From an uncultured Spirochaetaceae bacterium (lineage in GTDB: Bacteria > Spirochaetota > Spirochaetia > Sphaerochaetales > Sphaerochaetaceae): DNA of 52,832 nt. Location: contig CALXKS010000046.1 in NCBI GenBank assembly GCA_944389015.1, positions 1 through 52,832 on the forward strand, written 5' to 3'. The translations under genes and the position numbers were made by a program. Under the pieces are notes generated by a model. It was given only the letters and a program-made list of their open reading frames with translations. It was not told the origin of the DNA and ran no database searches. The stretch's first letter is position 1. Every line of letters starts with the position of its first letter. This document shows positions 1 to 7,382 of this stretch, one piece after another.

Positions 1-66
1 ATGCAGGTCCAGCTGGTCGAGTATCTGGTCGATGGCATCCTTTTCCTTTGTGCTTTTCTTGGTCAT
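1..66 (-). CDS. Partial N-terminus of a putative IS256-like transposase
   Basis: Only the first 22 codons are inside the window; the gene runs off the left edge. The visible start reads MTKKSTKEKDAIDQILDQLD, a charged helical N-terminus. It is preceded by a strong ribosome binding site (AAGGAAGGAG, 9 nt from the ATG). The DNA just upstream contains TTTGTGTAAA, a sequence typical of the inner part of IS256-family terminal repeats. The transposase assignment is an inference from this short N-terminus plus the flank. It could be another small-protein gene. Confidence 0.4.
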   Translation of the reverse strand, partial: MTKKSTKEKDAIDQILDQLDLH

Positions 67-116
67 CTGCTGTATCTCCTTCCTTACAGTAGCATTTCCC
101 ATTTACACAAACTATC
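1..116 (-). mobile_element. Possible right-hand end of an IS256-family element
   Basis: Read on the minus strand, positions 116 to 90 give GATAGTTTGTGTAAATGGG and then a short leader and the ATG at 66. IS256-family ends commonly start with G and carry a TGTGTAAA block at about this distance from the transposase start. The other end and the target duplication lie outside the window, so the outer boundary (about 116) is a guess. Confidence 0.3.
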
Positions 117-212
117 TTACAGGCCCGCCTAAGCTTATTTCAGGTCCAGCTTTGAGGGTTCACCTCATTCATCTGCCTGTTTTTTATTCTCATATTATGC
201 TACCTTCTCCCT

Positions 213-1052
213 ATGGAAAAGCTGTCCTGCATAGCACTGATGATATTCACTGCCATTGTCTTCCTGATTGCGCAGATAGCAATAGTGCTCAATCCGGAGA
301 TGATAGCGCCTATCCCGGAATTCCTGCGAGGATATATTGCCATACATATACCATACATCGCGGCATTCATCATAATCACAGCAGGATCAGGATTCATCCA
401 TATACCGGTATCAGAGCTTATCAGCCAGAGAATAAGACCTAGGAGCATGCTTATCGCAGGGGCTGTCTATGCAGTGCTTCTGGCGGCTACGGATCTTCTA
501 TACGCAGACAGCATTGAGCCAACAGGAGTTAAACCTGTCATATTCCTAGCTGAGTTTGCCGTCGTACTCATCTGCACTCCGATCCAGGCAGCATCAGAGG
601 AGCTGTTCTTCAGAGCATTGCCATGCCGCATAGGATATGGGGAGAACTGGCCATCTGATGCGATGAAGGCAATTCCTTTCATACTGTTCTCAGGGCTTCT
701 GTTTCTTCTGCCACATCTTGGCAACAGGGAGATCGGGGCAGCATCAAATGCCCTGCTTCCTGCTGTATACTACTTCTCATGGGGAGCGCTTGCGGCTCTT
801 CTGGGAGCGGCTTCCGGTGGATTCGAGGCTGTAATCGCAATGCACACGGTGAACAACATGCATGTCGCCTTGGTCGTGAACTACAGATCTTCATCAATGA
901 TGACAGAGGCTTTGTTCATCAACAATACGCTTCCAGGCGATATGAAATCAATAATAGCCGTATACATCGCATTTGCTGTCATATATGTCTCATTGGAATG
1001 TGCAGGATGCATAAAGGAGGGATTCAGAATCCATGGCAGGAAAAAAGAATAG
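213..1052 (+). CDS. CPBP family (CAAX/Abi-like) intramembrane metalloprotease
   Basis: Predicted multi-pass membrane protein of 279 residues. The three CPBP signature motifs are present: EELFFR (E129, E130, R134), F164-x3-H168, and H211-x3-N215. In this family they form the intramembrane metal-dependent active site. Hydrophobic segments begin at about residues 5, 45, 78, 108, 155, 185 and 240. Members process prenylated or other membrane peptides or act in immunity and stress; the substrate here is unknown. No good Shine-Dalgarno site precedes the ATG. The 3' end overlaps the next gene by 20 nt, so the two are probably co-translated. Stop codon is TAG. Confidence 0.8.
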   Translation: MEKLSCIALMIFTAIVFLIAQIAIVLNPEMIAPIPEFLRGYIAIHIPYIAAFIIITAGSGFIHIPVSELISQRIRPRSMLIAGAVYAVLLAATDLLYADSIEPTGVKPVIFLAEFAVVLICTPIQAASEELFFRALPCRIGYGENWPSDAMKAIPFILFSGLLFLLPHLGNREIGAASNALLPAVYYFSWGALAALLGAASGGFEAVIAMHTVNNMHVALVVNYRSSSMMTEALFINNTLPGDMKSIIAVYIAFAVIYVSLECAGCIKEGFRIHGRKKE

Positions 1053-2031
1053 GAAAAGGAAACTTCTCAGGAGAATAGCAGTACTTCTCATAGTCCTTAT
1101 TGTGCTGTTCCTCGTGCTTTCATTCCTGACGCCATCATCGTCAGAGACAGTTACGTCAGAGACAGGAGAATCGATTCCAGGACTTGAGCTTCCCTCTCCG
1201 ATTCCAGGAGAAGCGATAATAAACCATACGGGCTATACTCTTTCCTATAATGAAGAGTATGAGCTCCCCTCCTGGGTCGCTTATGAACTGACAAGGGATG
1301 AGGTACTGGGAGATGCAGCTGAGCGCGATGACAATTTCCGCCAGGATCCCCTTGTTCCTACAGGTTCCGCTTCTCTTCAGGACTACAGAGGAAGCGGATA
1401 TGACAGAGGGCATATGGCAGCCGCAGCTGATTTCAAATGGTCAGGGGAAGCGATGAGCGATACATTCTATCTTTCCAATATGGCTCCTCAGGCCCCATCA
1501 TTCAACAGAGGCATCTGGGCGGATCTCGAAGCTGTCGCAAGAACGGCTGCATACAATAACGGAAGCATATACATCACAACGGGGCCGGTACTGACAGATG
1601 GACCGTATGAGACTATCGGAGAGAATGAGGTTGCTGTCCCGAAGAGATTCTATAAAGTGTTCCTTGATTACACAGAACCAGAGTACAAAGCTATCGGATT
1701 CGTTCTTCCAAATGAAGGATCCGACAACTCGCTGCAGTCATTCGCCATCTCCGTGGATGATGTCGAGAGGATAACAGGCCTTGATTTCTATCCTGCCCTT
1801 CCTGATGATATCGAAGCGGAAGTAGAGAGCTCATTCAATACCTCGGACTGGTCATTCACTCCATTTGTCCCTACTGGAGAGAGACCGCAGGGTGATTTTG
1901 ATTACGTATCGCCAGACAATACGGAAAACATGGTAATGGAAATGATCATAGAGACCTTCGTCGATCTGAAGGAAACAGTATTCAGATACCTTGGCATAGA
2001 GGATCTGGCGAGGAAGCTCTCCCTTATGTGA
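1033..2031 (+). CDS. Membrane-anchored DNA/RNA non-specific endonuclease (NUC1/DRGH family)
   Basis: 332-residue protein: a basic N-terminus, one transmembrane or signal-anchor helix (about residues 14-32), a Ser/Thr/Glu-rich linker to about 60, then a beta-beta-alpha metal nuclease domain. The catalytic DRGH motif is at 124-127 (H127 the general base), followed by N149, Q153 and N158 in the usual spacing, N158 being the likely metal ligand. The family degrades DNA and RNA without sequence specificity. With this topology it should act outside the membrane, for example in nucleic acid scavenging. A good ribosome site (AAGGAGG) sits inside the end of the upstream protease gene. No cognate inhibitor is visible next to it; export would make one unnecessary. 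Confidence 0.85.
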   Translation: MAGKKNRKRKLLRRIAVLLIVLIVLFLVLSFLTPSSSETVTSETGESIPGLELPSPIPGEAIINHTGYTLSYNEEYELPSWVAYELTRDEVLGDAAERDDNFRQDPLVPTGSASLQDYRGSGYDRGHMAAAADFKWSGEAMSDTFYLSNMAPQAPSFNRGIWADLEAVARTAAYNNGSIYITTGPVLTDGPYETIGENEVAVPKRFYKVFLDYTEPEYKAIGFVLPNEGSDNSLQSFAISVDDVERITGLDFYPALPDDIEAEVESSFNTSDWSFTPFVPTGERPQGDFDYVSPDNTENMVMEMIIETFVDLKETVFRYLGIEDLARKLSLM

Positions 2032-2805
2032 TCAGTCCTCTGAAAGGGGAATGACAATCTCCTCAAGCACGTCTATCAATGCCTGGTAATCACCATCCAG
2101 AGCCGCAACATTAGCTTCGAGGAAATGGTCAGGATCAGCACTTCCCCACCCTATCTCATATCCCGCCTCAAGCGCCAGTGAATTGAAGAAGAATCTCGTT
2201 GCACGGCCGTTTCCATCCACAAATGGATGGAGGGCCTCCATCTCTCCCATGTAATATGCGAGTTCATTGACGAAATCATCTACATCATCGATCGATCTGA
2301 GATACCCATCATCACGGAGCTTCGAGAAGAGAATCCCTGCCTGGTTCTCTATATACTCAGGCTGACAGAACTCCGTATGCTTTGATGAAAGGGATCTCCT
2401 TATCATACCGGCGGAAGGATAGATGTCTCCGAAAAGATGGGAATGGACTGCCTTGAGATAATCAAAGGTGAAGGGCATATCCAGAGGAGATCGGAGAAGC
2501 TCAGCCGTACGCAGGGACGAAATCATCTTATCTATGCGCTTGAGCCGTGGTTTATCCTTTATCCCGAAGTAATTCACAAGACAGCGTGTCCCAGGGTATC
2601 TGGACATTTCATCGGTGATATTGTCATCAGTACCGGAATCAAGATGCTCAGAACGAATATACGAAGCCACAGCACCATCACCTGAGAGATCTCCCTCAAG
2701 TATGTCTGAGAATGTCTTCTCCAGCTCTTCAGTCAGCGATTCCCCATCAGCCTCGATGGTGAACCTGAGATATTCCTGGCTGATACTCAGCCTAGCGCTC
2801 TTCAT
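2032..2805 (-). CDS. Fic family AMPylation protein with N-terminal inhibitory motif
   Basis: 257 residues. The Fic core carries the catalytic loop HPFVDGNGR at 193-201 (H193 catalytic, N199 and R201 ATP/Mg contacts), preceded by the usual FDYLKAVHSHLFGDIYPSAG segment. Fic enzymes transfer AMP or related groups to hydroxyl side chains of proteins. The N-terminal helical segment contains S33-D-I-L-E37-G38, matching the inhibitory [S/T]xxxE[G/N] motif that blocks ATP positioning; the surrounding residues resemble a VbhA-like antitoxin helix fused in cis. This would make it a self-inhibited enzyme rather than half of a two-gene toxin pair, and no separate small antitoxin gene is adjacent. Its stop abuts the convergent endonuclease stop. 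The ATG has no strong ribosome site. Confidence 0.88.
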   Translation of the reverse strand: MKSARLSISQEYLRFTIEADGESLTEELEKTFSDILEGDLSGDGAVASYIRSEHLDSGTDDNITDEMSRYPGTRCLVNYFGIKDKPRLKRIDKMISSLRTAELLRSPLDMPFTFDYLKAVHSHLFGDIYPSAGMIRRSLSSKHTEFCQPEYIENQAGILFSKLRDDGYLRSIDDVDDFVNELAYYMGEMEALHPFVDGNGRATRFFFNSLALEAGYEIGWGSADPDHFLEANVAALDGDYQALIDVLEEIVIPLSED

Positions 2806-2865
2806 CTTTCAAGAAACCCCTAATCCTGTATTACTCAGAGATAATAAGACATTACACCTGCTGGG

Positions 2866-3918
2866 TCAATTGAAGCCTTTGACAGCAGCCTTGACGGCAT
2901 TATCATCAAGCGCGGTCAGAACAGGTTTTCCCTGACCTTCCATCAGAACGAACTTCACGCTTCCACCGCTCTTCTTCTTATCGCTCCTGATAGCTTTCAT
3001 GAAAGCCGGAAACCTCCCATCGGGAATCATATGGTCCCCATTGAATCCGTAAAGCCGCAGAAGAGAGAGAGCACGCGCTGCGAAATCATCCGGAGTCAGT
3101 CCGAGAGCCAGCCCTGCAGCAAGGGCTTTATGCATACCCCATGCAACCCCCTCCCCATGGGAGATGGAGAATCCATTCATCGATTCAAGCGCATGTCCGA
3201 ATGTATGTCCGAGATTCAGCGCCGATCTTATCCCCTTCTTTTCCTCGGGATCCCTTGTTATGTACCAGATCTTCACCTCCAGCGACAGCCGTATCATCTC
3301 GGAAAGGGCATCCCTGTCCCTTGCGATTATAAGATCATGGCTGCTCTCAAGGAATTCCCAGAGCCTTGCATCCTCTGATAGAAGGGCATGCTTCACGACC
3401 TCTCCAAGACCTGAACGGAACTCGGAATCCGGCAGCGTTCTCAATGTCTCCGGTACAATAAGCACCGATTCTGCCGGATAGAATGTGCCGACAAGATTCT
3501 TTATTCCGAGATAATCAAATCCTGTCTTTCCCCCAAGCGTTGCGTCTACCATCGAAAGAAGCGTTGTCGGCACAAGGACAAGCCGTGCGCCGCGCATGTA
3601 TACAGATGAGGCAAAAGCCGCAAGATCCAGGACTACACCGCCTCCGAAACCAACGAAGACGCTATCACGTGCCAATGAGAGGGAGGCAGCCCCTTCAAGC
3701 ATCTTCTCAACGCTTTCCCAGCTCTTCTCCTTCTCCCCAGGCGGTATGATGACTGCCCCTCCGGGAATAGATGGAAGGAGACGGGATGCGTTCTCGTCGG
3801 AGATGAGAATCGAGCTTCCCTGCTCACTGAGGACATCTGCAAGCTCCCCCATCGTATCAAGCATATATACATCTGTTACGGTACCGCCTTTGAGCGGCAC
3901 ACTGAATATTCTTTCCAT
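2866..3918 (-). CDS. aroB: 3-dehydroquinate synthase
   Basis: 350 residues, full family length. Converts DAHP to 3-dehydroquinate in the shikimate pathway, using NAD and a divalent metal. Visible motifs: GEKEKS (61-66), the NAD loop FGGGVVLDLA (91-100), PTTLLSMVDATLGGKTG (117-133), GEVVKHALL (172-180, E173 a metal ligand), and NLGHTFGHALE plus SHGEGVAWG, which supply the two metal-binding histidines. No other obvious shikimate gene adjoins it. A TATAAT box (3932-3927) lies 8 nt upstream of the ATG with no Shine-Dalgarno site, so the leader is very short or absent. Confidence 0.95.
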   Translation of the reverse strand: MERIFSVPLKGGTVTDVYMLDTMGELADVLSEQGSSILISDENASRLLPSIPGGAVIIPPGEKEKSWESVEKMLEGAASLSLARDSVFVGFGGGVVLDLAAFASSVYMRGARLVLVPTTLLSMVDATLGGKTGFDYLGIKNLVGTFYPAESVLIVPETLRTLPDSEFRSGLGEVVKHALLSEDARLWEFLESSHDLIIARDRDALSEMIRLSLEVKIWYITRDPEEKKGIRSALNLGHTFGHALESMNGFSISHGEGVAWGMHKALAAGLALGLTPDDFAARALSLLRLYGFNGDHMIPDGRFPAFMKAIRSDKKKSGGSVKFVLMEGQGKPVLTALDDNAVKAAVKGFN

Positions 3919-3981
3919 GGAAACCCATTATACGGATCAGACCGCTTGCAGAAAAGGGCGAAAAACAATGTAATACTCATC

Positions 3982-5109
3982 ATGGATCTATACTTTGACA
4001 ATGCTGCGACTACAAGGCTTTCAGAGAATGCGCTTGAGGCATATATAAAGACGGAAAGAGAGTTCTTCGCAAATCCTTCCTCTGTCCACAGGGATGGGAT
4101 AAAAGCCAGGAAAGAACTGGAAAGGATAAGGGAATCAATAGCATCAGCCATGTCGATTCCGCCATCATCGCTTTTCTTCACATCCGGTGCTACGGAATCG
4201 ATTGCAACGGTCTTCTCCTCTCTGCTATTCAATGAGCCGGGGCGCATCATCATCTCATCGATTGAGCATGAAGCCGTATCATCATGGCTTCCGATCCTTA
4301 AGCATCATGGCTGGGATACAGTGGTTCTGAAGGCAAAAGGCGGAAAAGCAGATCCAGAGGAGCTCAGGGCGCTTCTCACACCTGACACAAAGCTTGTAGC
4401 GGTGATGGCTGTGAACAATGTGACAGGAGCCAGGGAGGATATAAAAGAGCTCGTCAGGACAGTCAGGGAATACGAGAGGCAGGGAAACAGGAAGATATTC
4501 TTCTTCTCCGACTCTGTACAGGCGCTTGGCAAGGTCCCCTATGATATACAGGAACTGGGGATAGACGGAGCATCATTCTCAGGACACAAGATCAACGGGC
4601 CAAGAGGCATAGGAATGCTGTATCTGAAGAATCCGGCATCATTCCGTCCGCTTGCTCCTGCAGGTGGCCAGGAACGAGGAAAGCGCGGAGGAACGGAGAA
4701 TCTCCCTGCAATCGCGGCTCTGGAGCAGGCTGTGCTGTCATGGCTCGGCAGCTTCGGCTCAGAATATGAAAGAATCAGCGGAATAAACCAGGAAATACGG
4801 AAAGCACTGGAAGATCTCGGGATGGAGATCCTCTCCCCAGAGGATTCATCTCCATATATAATATCATTCGTCTCGCCTCTTCCTTCGGAAGTCTATGTGA
4901 GGATGCTATCTGATAAAGGCATAGCCGCATCTTCCGGCTCAGCATGCTCGAACAACTCAAAAGGCGAAGGCGAGAAGATACTGCTGAGCATGGGGATCAG
5001 AAGCAGCAAGGCAAGGAATGCCGTAAGGATATCATTCTCCGGCGATACGGATAGAGAAAGCGCAGATGCATTCATAAAGGCAGTCAAGGAGATAAGCAAT
5101 GGAGAATAA
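3982..5109 (+). CDS. Cysteine desulfurase (NifS/IscS family), probable ThiI partner
   Basis: 375 residues, a PLP enzyme that takes sulfur from cysteine as an enzyme-bound persulfide. Seen: N-terminal YFDNAATT, H96 near the cofactor, SGHK with the PLP lysine K203, and the persulfide loop SSGSACSNN with C322. The gene overlaps thiI by 11 nt, which suggests that its main job is delivering sulfur to ThiI for tRNA 4-thiouridine or thiazole synthesis, as with paired NifZ/ThiI in Firmicutes. I chose the ATG at 3982 because the protein then begins MDLYFDNAATT as in homologs; an in-frame TTG at 3946 would add 12 residues. A TAATAC box ends 5 nt before this ATG and no ribosome site is visible. Confidence 0.9.
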   Translation: MDLYFDNAATTRLSENALEAYIKTEREFFANPSSVHRDGIKARKELERIRESIASAMSIPPSSLFFTSGATESIATVFSSLLFNEPGRIIISSIEHEAVSSWLPILKHHGWDTVVLKAKGGKADPEELRALLTPDTKLVAVMAVNNVTGAREDIKELVRTVREYERQGNRKIFFFSDSVQALGKVPYDIQELGIDGASFSGHKINGPRGIGMLYLKNPASFRPLAPAGGQERGKRGGTENLPAIAALEQAVLSWLGSFGSEYERISGINQEIRKALEDLGMEILSPEDSSPYIISFVSPLPSEVYVRMLSDKGIAASSGSACSNNSKGEGEKILLSMGIRSSKARNAVRISFSGDTDRESADAFIKAVKEISNGE

Positions 5110-6289
5110 GCTCTACCTGATAAAAGAAGGAGAGATCTCGCTCAAAGGCGGGAACAGGAATCTCTTCGAAAAGAGGCTCAGACATAATATCAAAGATAAG
5201 CTCAGGCCATATAGTTCAGAGATCGGCAAGCAGAAGGGACGGCTCTACGCCTACATAAGCGATGAAGTGCCGGATGAGCTTATAGAGAAAGCACTTTCGA
5301 CAACAACCGGTATCACAGGATATGCAAGAGCCCACAGAGCAGAAAAGGACATGGAAGCAATCAAAGCGAAAGCTCTTGAGATACTTCCGTCATCCTCCTT
5401 CAGCAGCAGCGGCAGCTTCAGGATAACGGTAAAGCGCGAGGATAAGACATTCCCCTATACTTCCCACGATATCGCGATAGAGCTCGCATCGGTCGTCACA
5501 TCGCTCTATCCGGATATCAGAGTGGATCTGGACCATCCTGACTATACCCTCACATGCGAGATAAGGAATGAGGCATATCTCTACACAGATGAGAATAAAG
5601 GAGAAGGAGGACTGCCGTCTGGAACTGCAGGAAAGGGAATGCTGCTTCTATCAGGTGGCATAGACAGCCCTGTCGCAGGATACATGATGGCAAGACGCGG
5701 CATGAGAGCAGATGCCATCTACTTCCATGCATATCCATATACATCAGAGCTTGCACTTGAGAAGGTAAAGACACTTGCATCGTTGATTGCACCATATCTC
5801 CAGGGGCTGAGGCTCTTCGTCGTCCCATTCACGGAAGGACAGCTCTATATCCGCGACAATGGATATGAGGAAGAGGCAACCCTGATGTTCCGTGCTGCAA
5901 TGATGAAGACAGCTGAGAGAATAGCAACCGCCAACGGAGCTTCCGCAATCATCACAGGAGAAGCACTTTCCCAGGTTGCATCCCAGACAATCGATGCGAT
6001 GTCATTCACTGACAGCATGACAGACCTTCTTGTCATAAGACCTCTCGTAGGAATGGATAAGGAAGAGATCATAGAGAAAGCAAAAAGGATCGGGACCTAT
6101 GATACATCGATACTCCCTTACGAGGACTGCTGCGTTGTCTTTTCGCCGAAGCATCCTGTGACACGCCCGGTAAAGAGCGTATCTAAGAGGCACTTCGAGG
6201 AGCTCAGCATGGATGGAATCATAGAGAAAGCCATCAGGGAAACAGTCGTCTATTCCTTTGATGCGAACGGAAGGGAAATAGATGCGTAA
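5099..6289 (+). CDS. thiI: tRNA 4-thiouridine synthase ThiI (rhodanese-less form)
   Basis: 396 residues. An N-terminal ferredoxin-like and THUMP RNA-binding region (about 1-165) is followed by a PP-loop ATPase with SGGIDSP at 185-191 that adenylates U8 of tRNA. There is no C-terminal rhodanese domain, so sulfur must come directly from a desulfurase or through a conserved cysteine in the YEDCC segment (C344/C345). It overlaps the desulfurase upstream by 11 nt and the next permease by 8 nt, so it lies in a translationally coupled plus-strand operon. Function is confident; a role in thiamine thiazole synthesis is possible but not shown. Confidence 0.95.
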   Translation: MENKLYLIKEGEISLKGGNRNLFEKRLRHNIKDKLRPYSSEIGKQKGRLYAYISDEVPDELIEKALSTTTGITGYARAHRAEKDMEAIKAKALEILPSSSFSSSGSFRITVKREDKTFPYTSHDIAIELASVVTSLYPDIRVDLDHPDYTLTCEIRNEAYLYTDENKGEGGLPSGTAGKGMLLLSGGIDSPVAGYMMARRGMRADAIYFHAYPYTSELALEKVKTLASLIAPYLQGLRLFVVPFTEGQLYIRDNGYEEEATLMFRAAMMKTAERIATANGASAIITGEALSQVASQTIDAMSFTDSMTDLLVIRPLVGMDKEEIIEKAKRIGTYDTSILPYEDCCVVFSPKHPVTRPVKSVSKRHFEELSMDGIIEKAIRETVVYSFDANGREIDA

Positions 6290-7358
6290 GTACTATCCTG
6301 CGGCCATTGCAGCCCTGATCATGCTGATATCCTTCCTCCTGTCGCCCCCTACAGGAGAGTTTGCCGTAGCCCTTCCATGGCAGGCTTTCTTCACGCTGTT
6401 CATGATCTCCACAGCTGCAAATGGACTTGCAAGAGAGAATGCGTACTCGGCGCTTGAAGGTGTTGCATCTTCCATGCAGTACACCATTGCCGCAATAGCA
6501 TTCACTGCAATCTGCTCTTTCATAACAGCTCCATTCCTTACAGCGTTCTATTCATCGCTCTCCTTCATCGCGATCTCCGACAGAGTGCTGGATGGAGCGG
6601 ACAGGAAGCAGTATAAAGGCATAGCTGCAGCCATCATCTCAACTGCCTCGTATTCAGGATCGATGCTGCTGCCTTCAGGGAATACCCAGAATATCATCGT
6701 TTCATCGCTCTATGGGGTGTCAGCAATAGATACGATGTATCCGGCTGTCATTATCTCCATACCGATCATCGCTGTATCCATGATCATAGCCATGATAAGA
6801 AAACCTGCTGACAGGATATACATGCATGGCAAGGATTACGCTCAGCCCGGAAACAGATCGTTCATCATGTTCCATATCTGTCTTCTGATCGTTGTGGCGC
6901 TCTCTGCTTCGGATATCTTCTTCTGGTTCGATCTTCTGATCGTATTCCTCGCAGTCGTCGTGATCTTCGACAGAAAAGCGCTTCTGAAGGCCGATTACCC
7001 GATGCTTCTTGCATACATCTTCGCGATAACCGCAATGCAGGCCTTTGCTTCCTACCCATCTTCTGCAAAGGTCCTCTCAGATGCAACTGCCGTTCATCCT
7101 GTCCTTGTTCCATATATCACAGCAGCGCTTATCGGCCCGGCTGCAGCAGTCTCGCTTCTTGGGAATCTGCATCATTCTCCGGATCTCCTGCTTCTTTCTG
7201 CCAACCTCGGAGGAATGATTCTCGTCTCATCCTCATCTGCCGTACTTCTCATCAGAAAGGAGGGAAAGCGGTGCATTATGGAGAGAGTCATCATAGGAAC
7301 AGCTCTATCCCTTGCCATTCTGATAATACTCTCCCTTACCAGGCACTTGCCCGTTTAA
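6282..7358 (+). CDS. SLC13/ArsB-like ion transporter
   Basis: 358-residue hydrophobic protein with about ten predicted membrane spans. Residues LLPSGNTQNI (about 126-135) resemble the P-x-GN-x-QN loop of the ion transporter superfamily that includes ArsB, citrate/Mg and dicarboxylate permeases. The substrate cannot be read from sequence. It overlaps thiI by 8 nt, so it is co-transcribed with the sulfur-transfer genes, but a functional tie is unproven. A relative with the same loop (TPVGNPQN) lies at 20718-21824. Confidence 0.7.
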   Translation: MRKYYPAAIAALIMLISFLLSPPTGEFAVALPWQAFFTLFMISTAANGLARENAYSALEGVASSMQYTIAAIAFTAICSFITAPFLTAFYSSLSFIAISDRVLDGADRKQYKGIAAAIISTASYSGSMLLPSGNTQNIIVSSLYGVSAIDTMYPAVIISIPIIAVSMIIAMIRKPADRIYMHGKDYAQPGNRSFIMFHICLLIVVALSASDIFFWFDLLIVFLAVVVIFDRKALLKADYPMLLAYIFAITAMQAFASYPSSAKVLSDATAVHPVLVPYITAALIGPAAAVSLLGNLHHSPDLLLLSANLGGMILVSSSSAVLLIRKEGKRCIMERVIIGTALSLAILIILSLTRHLPV

Positions 7359-7382
7359 TCCTTTTCATATAAATTCTTAGTC

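Noticed and set aside
213..2031. Defence system made of CPBP protease and endonuclease
   Set aside because: The nuclease is membrane-anchored with its domain likely outside, and no sensor or immunity gene is present; extracellular nucleic acid degradation is a simpler reading.
2032..2865. Two-gene Fic toxin-antitoxin module
   Set aside because: No separate small antitoxin frame with a ribosome site is adjacent; the inhibitory motif is inside the Fic protein.
3946..3981. TTG start for the cysteine desulfurase
   Set aside because: Adds 12 residues not expected in the family and has no ribosome site; the ATG at 3982 gives the normal N-terminus.
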